DNA of 64,000 bases from Thiothrix litoralis. Lineage in GTDB: Bacteria > Pseudomonadota > Gammaproteobacteria > Thiotrichales > Thiotrichaceae. The translations under genes and the position numbers were made by a program. Numbering within the stretch: the stretch's first letter is position 1; the number at the start of each line of letters is the position of its first letter. Where the stretch lies: NCBI RefSeq assembly GCF_017901135.1, contig NZ_CP072801.1, positions 3,686,501 through 3,750,500 of the forward strand, read 5' to 3'. Of this stretch, positions 33,018 to 41,579 are shown in pieces. The notes beneath the pieces are model-generated. The model saw only the letters and a program-made list of their open reading frames with translations, did no database searches and was not told the DNA's origin.

Positions 33018-34655
33018 CGGTGTTGAGCCGGGAATAATGATGAACGGTGCTGATGTGGTTACCTTGGCATTATTCAGGTAGAAAATGGCCGAATATTCCT
33101 GACCTGTGACGGCTTCCGACACGGTAATGCCGATCTTGCCGGAAGCGCTACTATTCGTGGTTGCCCCAGACATGCCGGGCTGCCAGTCTGGTTGGCTGGT
33201 GGGCACGATACCTACAAAGTCGTGGGGTGGCATATTGCTCCAGTTGAGCCTTACCCGGTTGATGTTTTCGATGGAGACGCTGATAGTGGCGTTCGATGGG
33301 GGAGGAGGAGTATTCGTCGTGAAATTTGCTGTAACCGTTTGTGCTGCCGTCATGTTGACCACGCAACTGGCCTGCGTGCCGCTACAGCCTGCGCCTGACC
33401 AGCCAGCGAAGGTTGAGCCGGTTGCGGCTGTTGCTGCGAGGGTGACACTGGTGCCGCTGGTGTAGTTCTCGGCGCAGTCCGTGCCACAATTAATGCCCGC
33501 TGGCAAACTGCTGACCATGCCCAAACCTGTGCCGGTTTTGTTAATGGTCAGGGGCTGGGGGGTAGGTGATGTTCCGGGGATAATCACAAAGGGGGCGGAG
33601 GTCACAACCTTGTTGCCGTGATAGTACAGAATAGCCGTATATGCCTGCCCCGCCTGAACACCCGGTACGTTGATGCCAAGGTTGCCGGAAGGGCTGCCAT
33701 CCGTCGTCGCACTCTCGACCCAGTACGGGCTGCCTAGCGGAACAATACCGATGAAATCGTTGATGGGCATACTGTTCCAGCGGACGCGCACCCGGCTGCT
33801 GGATTCAACACTGACGGTGATATTGTTGGGGTCGCCCGTTTGTCCCTGTGGGTTGGGGGCAGGGCCAACCGAGTAGGCTTCACTGAACGTATAGAAACGT
33901 AGCCCAAGTTGTTTGGCTTTACTGATGACACCATTGAGTTTGCTGACATTCAGGCTGTAGGTATGGGGTTGGGCGTCCGGCTGGATGCGGTGGGTATACA
34001 ACGTGAGGATTTCGGTATTATTTTTTGCGCGGGTCAGGGCATCCCCAATTTCCGGGAGTTCGTTTTGGGTATCATTGTCGATACTGTCGCCTTCCAGAAA
34101 TGTGTAGTACTTGTCGCTGTTGTGATAAAGCCGATCCCGTTGCGAGAGTGGTCGGGTTTCATCCGCGTAGCCTGCCCGCAGGAAGGGGAAGTAGGGGCGA
34201 ATGGCGTCATCATAGGCATTGGTATGCCCGTTGGATGGGTAAGCGAAACTTAACGGCGTAAAACCCGCCGCGACCATCCCGGTTAAGGTGGGCAATACTT
34301 GTGTATTCAGGTAGGTGCTGACTTTCGCGGGGTCATTAACCGTCGGGTCGCTGGTGTTGATTTCGCCGTGAGAATAACTGTGGCTGCCGATCTCGTGCCC
34401 GGCGTTAGCCAGTATGTGTAATTTGTTGAGCTGGTCATTGGACAGCAGGTGAAAGTTGCTCACAAAGAAGGTTGCTTTCACATTCGACAGGTTGATGTTT
34501 TGGCTATTGGTTATGAAATAGTCATACCATTGGTCAACGTAGTCGTCGTCAAATGTCAGGGCAAGCCCTGCTTGGTTCGTAGCCGCTTGCGTGTTGAGGG
34601 GTAATATAAACATCAACACGAGCAGGCTTAACAACCATGTGGTGTAAATTTTCAT
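32976..34655 (-). CDS. Secreted polysaccharide deacetylase, 3' end replaced by element DNA
   Basis: The 559-aa protein has a signal peptide, a NodB-type deacetylase domain with TFDDDY (metal aspartates, about residues 34-39) and HEIGSHSYSH (about 88-97), then three C-terminal modules: an 85-residue beta module, a bacterial-repeat (InlB-like) module with GWSGAGCSG, and a second copy of the first. Both outer modules end SAPF(V/I)IIPG. After STP at about residue 546 the frame enters the tnpB relic and adds 13 foreign residues before its stop. Native C-terminal sequence may be missing. Cell-wall or capsule/sheath sugar deacetylation is likely. Confidence 0.82.
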   Translation of the reverse strand: MKIYTTWLLSLLVLMFILPLNTQAATNQAGLALTFDDDYVDQWYDYFITNSQNINLSNVKATFFVSNFHLLSNDQLNKLHILANAGHEIGSHSYSHGEINTSDPTVNDPAKVSTYLNTQVLPTLTGMVAAGFTPLSFAYPSNGHTNAYDDAIRPYFPFLRAGYADETRPLSQRDRLYHNSDKYYTFLEGDSIDNDTQNELPEIGDALTRAKNNTEILTLYTHRIQPDAQPHTYSLNVSKLNGVISKAKQLGLRFYTFSEAYSVGPAPNPQGQTGDPNNITVSVESSSRVRVRWNSMPINDFIGIVPLGSPYWVESATTDGSPSGNLGINVPGVQAGQAYTAILYYHGNKVVTSAPFVIIPGTSPTPQPLTINKTGTGLGMVSSLPAGINCGTDCAENYTSGTSVTLAATAATGSTFAGWSGAGCSGTQASCVVNMTAAQTVTANFTTNTPPPPSNATISVSIENINRVRLNWSNMPPHDFVGIVPTSQPDWQPGMSGATTNSSASGKIGITVSEAVTGQEYSAIFYLNNAKVTTSAPFIIIPGSTPWSAVISTATSKQS

Positions 34656-34818
34656 CCAACGCCCCTCGCTTTTGCCATAAAACTTTCCTATTCACCGTGC
34701 TTTGTTGATACGGATTATGGTTATAGCTTAAATCTATAGGGTTCTTTTTATTTTGTTGGGTTGGCAACCTAATAGGTTTAAAAATTGCGATAAAGGGTGG
34801 GGTATTGTGGAGCCTGCC

Positions 34819-35520
34819 TCAAATCGCGATATAGCGCCAGCCGTTGCGCATGTGATCGACCACAAATTCCACCGCTGACGGGGCAATTTCTGTCTCGTCG
34901 ACCAGCGATACCAGCTCCCCGCGTTGCTTGAAGGAATACAAGGTATTACTGCACGCCACAAATTTCAGGTGCGGGTATTCTTCGCTCATTTGCAGGATGC
35001 GGCCTTCGTGCTTGGTTGTCCCCAGCCGCAGTAAGTCGATGCCTTCCGCACTGGTGACGACAAAAACGCTGCCGTCATTATGCTCGACCTGTTTGGCGAG
35101 GTCTTCGGCTTTTATCAGGGCTTTCTCCAGTTTGGCAGGTTCATGCGAGTCGAGGAATACGATGAAACGGTTGTCGTGTGCCGCTGCATTTTCCAGCGTC
35201 AAGCCTTCGGGTTGCCACAGGCGTGGCAGGTATTCAGTCGTGCCTGCCCCGGCGAGGAAGGTCAGGCCGAATACCAGTGCGTATACGGCTGCCTGTTGCC
35301 ACACTTGCGGACGCTGGCGTTGTTTGCTCATGCTGCTCATGGCGGGCAAGGGGTAGGCGGATTTGATCAAGTGTTTGATGCGCTGGATGTCGCACAGCTC
35401 TTTTTGCAAGCCAATATCGGCTTCTACTTGGGTAAGCACGCGGCGGCTTTGTTCGGCATCCAGTTGTCCATCTGCCAGTGCGTGCAGGCGGTCGTGGATG
35501 GTTAGCTGATCCGGGTTCAT
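34819..35520 (-). CDS. Anti-sigma-like membrane protein with C-terminal DsrE-like domain
   Basis: The 233-aa protein has an N-terminal anti-sigma-like domain (HDRLHALADGQLDAEQSRRVL, a pattern of RsiW/NrsF-type and FecR-like anti-sigma heads), a single membrane helix at about residues 76-93, and a C-terminal domain of about 110 residues with DsrE-family features: FIVFLDSHEPAKLEKALIKA, VFVVTSAEGIDLL, LKFVACSNTLYSFK and a closing NGWRYIAI. The cysteine of VACSNTL matches the usual DsrE CxNT position. It overlaps the sigma gene by ATGA. If the first half is cytosolic the DsrE domain would be periplasmic. Confidence 0.7.
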   Translation of the reverse strand: MNPDQLTIHDRLHALADGQLDAEQSRRVLTQVEADIGLQKELCDIQRIKHLIKSAYPLPAMSSMSKQRQRPQVWQQAAVYALVFGLTFLAGAGTTEYLPRLWQPEGLTLENAAAHDNRFIVFLDSHEPAKLEKALIKAEDLAKQVEHNDGSVFVVTSAEGIDLLRLGTTKHEGRILQMSEEYPHLKFVACSNTLYSFKQRGELVSLVDETEIAPSAVEFVVDHMRNGWRYIAI

Positions 35521-36056
35521 TTCACTCTCCGTAAATAGTGAACGTTGTCAGTGTTGCGTATGCCTTGCAGGCGTTTTTTCATGGTGTCACGGGCGCGGCT
35601 GAGGCGGCTCATCACCGTGCCGACGGGTATGTCTAGGATTGCAGCGACCTGTTCATAGCTGCATCCTTCCAGATCAACCAAGGTCATCACCTGACATTGA
35701 CCGATGGGTAAGGTTTCTACCGCTGCGCGTACTTGTTCGGCTAGTTGGTCATCGGCCAGTTGCTTTTCCGGGCAGTCGGTGCAAGCCACTTCCATGTCGT
35801 CGATGTCCAGCGTGGGCTTTTGGGTGCGCAGGTGTTCCATCCAGCAGTTATGCAGGATTTTGTATAACCAGGCGCCAAGGCGCTCGTCGTCCTTGAGCTG
35901 TTCCTGTTTTTCCAGCGCTTTGGCGAGTGCATCCTGCACCAGATCGTCAGCTAACACCGGGTCGCCACACCACGCCACCGCCATGCGGTACAGTTTGGCG
36001 CGGTATTCTGCTAACCTGTGGTCGAGTCGGTTAAAACGAAAATAATGGCTAAACAT
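35517..36056 (-). CDS. ECF sigma factor (sigma-70 family)
   Basis: The 179-aa protein has sigma region 2 (DDLVQDALAKALEK and LGAWLYKILHNCWMEHLR, about residues 37-81) and region 4 (LPIGQCQVMTLVDLEGCSYEQVAAIL..GTVMSRLSRAR, about 116-152), with no other domain, as in ECF factors. A DIDDMEVACTDCPEK linker has two cysteines. Its gene overlaps the anti-sigma-like gene by 4 bp, so the two are co-translated. It is divergent from soxB, which is a natural target candidate. The ribosome site before the ATG is poor. Confidence 0.88.
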   Translation of the reverse strand: MFSHYFRFNRLDHRLAEYRAKLYRMAVAWCGDPVLADDLVQDALAKALEKQEQLKDDERLGAWLYKILHNCWMEHLRTQKPTLDIDDMEVACTDCPEKQLADDQLAEQVRAAVETLPIGQCQVMTLVDLEGCSYEQVAAILDIPVGTVMSRLSRARDTMKKRLQGIRNTDNVHYLRRVK

Positions 36057-36110
36057 AATAGTTATTTAAATTCTCCTGCGGTTCTGTCGAACATGATGCC
36101 GAAAACCTGC

Positions 36111-36139
36111 AAAATATTCCAAAAAAGATGGAATATTTT
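36111..36139. promoter_or_regulatory. 11-bp dyad between the sigma gene and soxB
   Basis: AAAATATTCCA and TGGAATATTTT form a perfect inverted repeat with a 7-nt spacer, centred 78 bp before the soxB GTG and 69 bp before the sigma gene. No T-run beyond the stem suggests an operator. Confidence 0.45.
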
Positions 36140-36202
36140 AGCGGCTGCCCCGTCAGTAAACCTGTAGCGAGAACAACTTCAGCCCGTTTGAGGAGAGAGA
36201 AC

Positions 36203-37951
36203 GTGAGTCTAACCCGTCGTGAATTTATGCAAATGCTGGCGGCCGCCAGTGTTGCCGGTTTCAGCCTGAATAATGCCTTTGCTGCCGATGGTGCCAGCAA
36301 GGAAGGCAGTAAAACCGATACCAAAGCCCCCGGTAATCCCTATGAACTGCCTGCATTCGGCAATGTATCGCTGATGCATTACACCGACTGTCATGCACAG
36401 TTGATGCCGATTTATTTCCGTGAACCCAGCGTCAATCTTGGTCTTGGCAGTATGAAAGGCCAGGTACCACATTTGGTTGGCGAACACTTCCTGAAAAAGT
36501 ACGGTCTTGAGGCCGGAACGATGGATGCGCACGCCTTTACCTATCTGGATTACGTCGAAGCCGCTAAAAAATACGGTAAGGTTGGCGGGTTTGCTCACCT
36601 GAAAACCTTGGTTGATCAAGTACGGGCGCAACGCCCCGGCTCGCTGTTGCTGGACGGCGGTGATACTTGGCAAGGTTCGTGGACGGCGCTGAAAACCAAT
36701 GCGCAAGACATGGTAGACGCCCAGCTTGCCCTCGGTGTCGATGTCATGACTCCGCACTGGGAAATGACTTTCGGCGCTGACCGCGTAAAAGAAATCGTCG
36801 AGAAGGATTTCGCGGGCAAGATTGATTTTGTTGCCCAGAACGTCTTCAGTAATGACTTTGACGAGCGTGTGTTTGAACCGTTCGTGATCAAGGAAATCAA
36901 CGGTGTGCCGGTGGCCATTGTCGGGCAAGCCTTCCCGTATGTGCCGGTTGCCAACCCGAAACACATGGTGGCTGACTGGAGCTTCGGTATCCGTGACGAT
37001 GACATGCAGGAAGCGGTGGATGCTGCCCGTGCCAAGGGTGCCAAAGTCGTGATCGTGCTGTCCCACAACGGTATGGACGTTGACCTGAAAATGGCCAGCA
37101 AAGTCACCGGCATCGACGCGATCATGGGCGGTCACACCCACGACGGCGTGTTCCAACCAGTAGTCGTGGAAAACAGTGGCGGTAAAACACTGGTAACCAA
37201 TGCCGGTTCCAACGGTAAATTCCTCGGTGTCCTCGACCTTGATGTGAAAGATGGCAAAGTTGCTGATTTCCGTTACAAATTGCTGCCAGTGTTCTCCAAC
37301 CTGCTGGAAGCCAACAAGGACATGCAAACGCTGATCGACAAGATCCGCGAACCGTACAAGAAAGAGCTGGCGGAAGAACTCGCTGTATGTGACGACGTGC
37401 TGTACCGTCGTGGCAACTTCAACGGTACGTTCGACCAATTGATCTGTGACGCGCTGATGGAAGGGTTGGATGCGCCGATGGCGTTCTCACCGGGGTTCCG
37501 TTGGGGCACAAGCGTGCTGCCGGGTCAGCCAATCACTTTTGAACACGTTGCTGACCAAACGGCGATCACTTACGGCACGGTCACGCGCAACGAGATGAGT
37601 GGTGAAATGATCAAAACCATCCTCGAAGACGTGGCGGATAATCTGTTCAATGAAGACCCTTACTACCAGCAAGGGGGGGACATGGTGCGGGTTGGTGGCT
37701 TGAAGTTCAGCTTTGACCCTACTGCGAAGATGGGGCAGCGTGTTTCTGACATGGAATTGGGCGGAAAACCGTTGGATGCAGCAAAAACCTACCCAGTAGC
37801 GGGTTGGGCAAGCGTGCAGGAAGAAGTGCCTGAGAATAAGCAGATTTGGGAAGTGGTCGCGGATTACCTGCGTAGCAAAAAGACCATTGGCAAAATTGAG
37901 TTGAATACCCCGAAACTGAAAAACGTCGAGGGCAACGAAGGTTTGGCTTAA
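36203..37951 (+). CDS. soxB: Thiosulfohydrolase SoxB
   Basis: SoxB hydrolyses the sulfate group from the thiosulfate-SoxY conjugate in the periplasm, with a dimanganese site. The 582-aa protein starts at the GTG at 36203 (GAGGAGAGAGA upstream), giving a Tat signal with the twin arginines in SLTRREFMQML. Metal motifs are HYTDCHAQ (about residue 58), GGDTWQGS (about 150), VLSHNGMDVD (about 284) and GGHTHDG (about 308). It stands apart from other sox genes; only the sigma/anti-sigma pair is divergent beside it. Confidence 0.95.
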   Translation: MSLTRREFMQMLAAASVAGFSLNNAFAADGASKEGSKTDTKAPGNPYELPAFGNVSLMHYTDCHAQLMPIYFREPSVNLGLGSMKGQVPHLVGEHFLKKYGLEAGTMDAHAFTYLDYVEAAKKYGKVGGFAHLKTLVDQVRAQRPGSLLLDGGDTWQGSWTALKTNAQDMVDAQLALGVDVMTPHWEMTFGADRVKEIVEKDFAGKIDFVAQNVFSNDFDERVFEPFVIKEINGVPVAIVGQAFPYVPVANPKHMVADWSFGIRDDDMQEAVDAARAKGAKVVIVLSHNGMDVDLKMASKVTGIDAIMGGHTHDGVFQPVVVENSGGKTLVTNAGSNGKFLGVLDLDVKDGKVADFRYKLLPVFSNLLEANKDMQTLIDKIREPYKKELAEELAVCDDVLYRRGNFNGTFDQLICDALMEGLDAPMAFSPGFRWGTSVLPGQPITFEHVADQTAITYGTVTRNEMSGEMIKTILEDVADNLFNEDPYYQQGGDMVRVGGLKFSFDPTAKMGQRVSDMELGGKPLDAAKTYPVAGWASVQEEVPENKQIWEVVADYLRSKKTIGKIELNTPKLKNVEGNEGLA

Positions 37952-37960
37952 GTGTCTGAC

Positions 37961-37992
37961 CCCGCTCCCTTCGACTACGCTCAGGGGGCGGG
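37961..37992. terminator. GC-rich hairpin after soxB
   Basis: CCCGCTCCC pairs with GGGGGCGGG (one G-T wobble) around a 14-nt loop containing the common CTTCGACTACGCTCAG string, between soxB and the convergent lipoprotein. It resembles a dispersed repeat hairpin and may act as a terminator. Confidence 0.45.
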
Positions 37993-37999
37993 ACTTTAC

Positions 38000-38293
38000 T
38001 TACTGGCATTCTCCTGGTGTAAACCCTTGCACGAGTGGATTTGCACAGGCCTTGCAGTCGTTGACATACGTCAGACGCAGGCTGGAAGGGCATGGTGCCG
38101 TGACACAACGGATGGCTGGGTCATTGATGGTTGCGCACACTGGCGCAAACACTTCATAACAAATTTCTGGTCGTGGTTCCTGACACTGTAGAAAAGGCGT
38201 TGTCGGTGCATTCGCCGCATCAGAACGGCTACACCCTGCCAACGACACTGCTAGCAATAGCCACCCGAACAGTAGCATTCCTCGCATTTTCAT
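38000..38293 (-). CDS. Small Kazal-domain-like lipoprotein
   Basis: The 97-aa protein has a lipoprotein signal (FGWLLLAVSLAGCSR, lipobox) and a mature part with eight cysteines in a Kazal-like spacing: CQEPRPEICYEVFAPVC, CVTAPCPSS and TYVNDCKACANP. Kazal folds inhibit serine proteases, but in bacterial lipoproteins the role is unknown. The start at 38293 has GAGG upstream, and the frame opens earlier at 38395. It is convergent to soxB and divergent from pcm. Confidence 0.65.
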   Translation of the reverse strand: MKMRGMLLFGWLLLAVSLAGCSRSDAANAPTTPFLQCQEPRPEICYEVFAPVCATINDPAIRCVTAPCPSSLRLTYVNDCKACANPLVQGFTPGECQ

Positions 38294-38393
38294 AAAAAAC
38301 CTCGTATTAGATGCTTTTGGGCAGTACTCAATCACTTGCGACATGCCGTTGTAATCCGTACTCTTAGTGCCATTCTTTGTCTGGAGCCTGCAC

Positions 38394-39053
38394 ATGAATC
38401 TGGAACATGCCCGCTTTAATATGATCGAACAACAGATACGTCCGTGGGACGTACTGGATCAGACCATTCTGGAAACCTTTGGTTTCATCCAGCGTGAGCT
38501 GTTTGTACCCAAAGTCCATAAGACACTCGCGTTCGCCGATGTTGAAATACCCTTGGCTCACGGCGAACACATGATGTTCCCGCGCATGGAAGCCCGGATG
38601 TTGCAGGCACTTGCGATCACTCCAGAAGACACTTGCTTAGAAATTGGCACAGGAAGCGGTTTTGTAACGGCTTGCCTGTCCCATATTAGCAAACACGTCG
38701 ACAGTGTGGATATTTATGACGATTTTATCCGACAAACGGAGGAGCGCCTGTTTTCCCTGAAGCTGCGTAACCACACCTTGCATACGGCTGATGCCTTGCG
38801 TGATAAGGGAACTGGTAAGCAATACGATGTCATTGCGGTGACTGGTTCGATTCCGGCTTACCTGCCGAATTTTGAAACACAATTGGCCGTTGGTGGGCGT
38901 TTGTTTATTGTGGTCGGGCGTGGTGCTGCGATGCAGGCCATGCTGGTCAAGCGTGAAGAAGAAGGCGAATTTACCCGTACTGCTTTATTTGAAACCCGCT
39001 TGCAAGCGCTGGTGGGTGCAGACAGCGATGCCGGGCGTGATTTTGTGTTCTGA
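38394..39053 (+). CDS. pcm: Protein-L-isoaspartate O-methyltransferase-like SAM methyltransferase
   Basis: The 219-aa cytosolic enzyme has the PCMT layout: FNMIEQQIRPWDV at the N-terminus, the SAM motif LEIGTGSGFVTACLS (about residues 81-95) and VDIYDDF. The C-terminal FETRLQALVG is variable in this family. It may repair isoaspartyl residues, but the pcm-like protein upstream of rhodanese and tolC is a separate subfamily. The ATG at 38394 has TGGAGCC upstream. It overlaps no gene and is followed at 2 bp by the rhodanese gene. Confidence 0.85.
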   Translation: MNLEHARFNMIEQQIRPWDVLDQTILETFGFIQRELFVPKVHKTLAFADVEIPLAHGEHMMFPRMEARMLQALAITPEDTCLEIGTGSGFVTACLSHISKHVDSVDIYDDFIRQTEERLFSLKLRNHTLHTADALRDKGTGKQYDVIAVTGSIPAYLPNFETQLAVGGRLFIVVGRGAAMQAMLVKREEEGEFTRTALFETRLQALVGADSDAGRDFVF

Positions 39054-39055
39054 TC

Positions 39056-39370
39056 ATGCGCCACTGGACACCCGCCGAACTGGCTGAACATTTAAAAACG
39101 TCTGAACCCTTGCAGATACTGGACGTTAGGGAAGAGTGGGAATACGATATTGCACACTTGGAAGGCTCAACCTTGCTTCCCTTGGGGCAATTGGCAGGGA
39201 AAATGGCGCAATTGGATAGCAGTCGGGAGTGGCTGGTCGTATGCCATCATGGTATCCGCAGTGCCCATGCGTGTTATTATCTGGAACGAAATGGCTTTCA
39301 GGTGGTCAATCTGACAGGCGGTATCGACCGCTGGGCTAAAGAGGTTGACCGCGATATGTTACTCTATTAA
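39056..39370 (+). CDS. Single-domain rhodanese
   Basis: The 104-aa protein is one rhodanese domain: ILDVREEWEYDIAHLEG near residues 21-37, and the active-site loop VVCHHGIRSAHA with the catalytic cysteine at about residue 63. Such proteins carry persulfide sulfur. It starts 2 bp after pcm and lies before tolC, an order common in gammaproteobacteria. Confidence 0.9.
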   Translation: MRHWTPAELAEHLKTSEPLQILDVREEWEYDIAHLEGSTLLPLGQLAGKMAQLDSSREWLVVCHHGIRSAHACYYLERNGFQVVNLTGGIDRWAKEVDRDMLLY

Positions 39371-39461
39371 CACGAATTAGGGCTATAATTCGCGTTTGAA
39401 TCAATTTAAATGAACATGCCGAGTCCGCATGTGGCTAACTACATTACTGGAACCGTTTTTT

Positions 39462-41066
39462 ATGAAACAACAGACACTGGCATTCTTGATTGCAGCCTCC
39501 CTGACACTGGCAACCCAGCAAGTTCAGGCGGAAAACCTGCTTCAGGTTTACCAACAGGCAAAAGGCTACGATGCCCAATTTAAAGCAGTGGAAAGCAATT
39601 ATCTTTCGATTCTGGAACGCAAGCCCCAAGCGTTGGCAGCCCTCAAGCCGCAAGTGGGGCTTTCCGGCTCCATTACCGAAACCCGCCAGCGGATTACCTA
39701 TGATTATTCGTTGCTTGACACGGATGGCGTTGCTAATGGTAGTAGCGCCACTTATAGCCTGAGTTTGAGCAAATCCCTGTACAATAAAACGCTGAATGAG
39801 CAAGTCAAGCAGACTGATTCCATCATTGCCCAAGCCAGTTCAGAACTGGAGGCCGAACGCGAAGCCTTGGTCTTACGGGTAGGAGAAGCCTACTTCAATT
39901 TCCTATTGGCGCAGGATAACCTAGAGTTTGCCCGTACCGAGAAAACCGCGATCGGTCGCCAACTGGAACAGACCCGTGCGTATTTTGATGCAGGCCGTTC
40001 CGCCATCACCGATGTCAAGGAAGCAGAATCCCGTTATGACCTCGCGGGTGCACAAGAAATCAATGCCGTGAACCAGCTTGATCTGACGCGGGAACAGTTA
40101 CGGGTACTGACCGGCGGTTTCTACCAGAGCCTGAATGCCCCGGCTGCCAACTTGCCACTGGTTATGCCGACTCCGGCAGATATTGAGCAATGGGTTAAAA
40201 CGGCCAAGGCCAACAACAAGCAACTGATTGCCAGCCAATATGCTATCCAGTCAGCACAGACGGCCATCGACATCCAGCGTGCTACCAAAAAACCGGTGGT
40301 GGATCTGGTGGCCAAGCAAACGGGCAGTGACACTCAAAGTTATGCATCGCTTGACCAGCGATACTATGGTGTCAGCGTTGGGGTGCAGGTGAGTATGCCC
40401 TTGTACACAGGTGGCGCGACGGACTCCAAAATCCGCGCCGCCCAACACAGTTTCCGTCAGGCACAACAGGAATATGACTTCCAGAACCGCACCACTGAGC
40501 AACAAGCGCGTAATGCCTTCCTCACGGTGCAGTCCAGCATCAGTCAGGTAAAAGCCAACCAACGCGCCCTTGCTTCGGCGGAAACCGCTGCTGAAGCGAC
40601 TCAGGCAGGTTTTGAGGTGGGGACACGTACCGCCGTTGACGTGCTGACTGCCTTGCGCAATGTGTTCAGTGCGCGTCGTGACTATGCACAGACCCGTTAC
40701 ACCTACTTGTTGAATACCCTGAAACTGCGCCAGGCAGCGGGTACGTTGTCCGATCAGGACATTGTGACGATGAACACTGTCATGACCACGACGCCAAAGC
40801 AATTGGCAGCAGCTTTGCAGCCCAGCGCTCCACCCGCAGATCTGGAGGACAATGGCAGTTTTGAACGCTACAGTGCTGTGCCGACCAATAAGGATGACAT
40901 GAAAAGCACGCAGCCTGAGCCTGCTGTTGCCGATAAAGCGATGCCAGAAACAGCGCCAGTGAAGCAAGCTGCACCAAAGGCACAAGCCAAGCCAGCACCT
41001 GTCCAGCAGCCCAAGGCTGACGCGCCGCAATACTTCATTATCCCCAAGGATGTTGGCAAGTATTGA
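39462..41066 (+). CDS. tolC: TolC-family outer membrane efflux protein
   Basis: The 534-aa protein has a signal peptide (LAFLIAASLTLATQQVQA), two structural repeats of the OEP fold (AQFKAVESNYLSILER and QASSELEAEREALVLRVGEAYFN in repeat 1; GVSVGVQVSMPLYTGGATDS and RNAFLTVQSSISQV in repeat 2) and a Pro/Ala/Lys-rich tail after about residue 445. It is the outer channel for type I secretion and efflux. Its TGA stop at 41064-41066 lies inside the 5-bp terminus of the IS605-type element at 41063, so the native C-terminus may be longer. Confidence 0.92.
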   Translation: MKQQTLAFLIAASLTLATQQVQAENLLQVYQQAKGYDAQFKAVESNYLSILERKPQALAALKPQVGLSGSITETRQRITYDYSLLDTDGVANGSSATYSLSLSKSLYNKTLNEQVKQTDSIIAQASSELEAEREALVLRVGEAYFNFLLAQDNLEFARTEKTAIGRQLEQTRAYFDAGRSAITDVKEAESRYDLAGAQEINAVNQLDLTREQLRVLTGGFYQSLNAPAANLPLVMPTPADIEQWVKTAKANNKQLIASQYAIQSAQTAIDIQRATKKPVVDLVAKQTGSDTQSYASLDQRYYGVSVGVQVSMPLYTGGATDSKIRAAQHSFRQAQQEYDFQNRTTEQQARNAFLTVQSSISQVKANQRALASAETAAEATQAGFEVGTRTAVDVLTALRNVFSARRDYAQTRYTYLLNTLKLRQAAGTLSDQDIVTMNTVMTTTPKQLAAALQPSAPPADLEDNGSFERYSAVPTNKDDMKSTQPEPAVADKAMPETAPVKQAAPKAQAKPAPVQQPKADAPQYFIIPKDVGKY

Positions 41067-41569
41067 CATCCTCCTCGCCCTAAAGAACGAGGATTCCTCC
41101 TACGAGACGGCTATGCCCAGCCGCGAGAATGTTCCGTGCTGCATTGACATCTCTGTCGTGCAGCGTGCCACACTCGGCACAAATCCATTCTCTTATTCCA
41201 AGTCCTGCTCTACCTTTCGGGCTGCTGGCGGAAATACTGCCGCCACACGAACAGGCTTGGGTAGTGTACGCTTCGTCGATTTCCTCAAACACCTGTTTTT
41301 GATCTTGGCATGAATCGCTTTCACGCGCTTTTTCTGTTTGGCGCGTTGGGCAATGCCTAACTTTGCTTCGAGGTTGCGGTAGAAATCACCGCGCTCCAGC
41401 TTGTCGCCATTGCTGCACGTCATAGAACACCATTCAGCGGTTTCCGCAATGACCCGTTTAGGTGTGAATGACAACGGGAAAACCGTATGAAAGGTGGGAG
41501 ATACGCCACCAACGGATAGGTTAGCTAAAGACGCTTATATCCCCGACCTGAAGGACGGAGCTTTACGCG
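41063..41569 (-). mobile_element. Deleted IS605-type element, 507 bp, both ends intact
   Basis: The right end reads TTGACATCCTCCTCGCCC at 41063 and the left-end hairpin is at 41532-41569 (CCCCGACCTGAAGGACGGAG core). Between them is only a relic tnpB: an upstream segment (LERGDFYRNLEAKLG, AKIKN) joined out of frame to the zinc-ribbon end, as in the 32683 fragment. The N-terminal half of the gene is also lost. With complete ends and no coding capacity it is a non-autonomous (MITE-like) unit that could be moved in trans. Confidence 0.85.
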
Positions 41570-41579
41570 AATATTGGTA

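Noticed and set aside
34656-34818. Intergenic region after the anti-sigma-like gene considered for a small gene or RNA
   Set aside because: Short frames there lack ribosome sites and coding character; only AT-rich promoter-like sequence is seen.
36209-37438. 409-aa minus-strand frame opposite soxB
   Set aside because: It mirrors soxB codons, has no ribosome site, and soxB is certain.
37961-37992. GC-rich hairpin with CTTCGACTACGCTCAG considered as part of an integrated element
   Set aside because: It is one isolated hairpin with no gene or second copy nearby; a terminator or dispersed repeat is enough.
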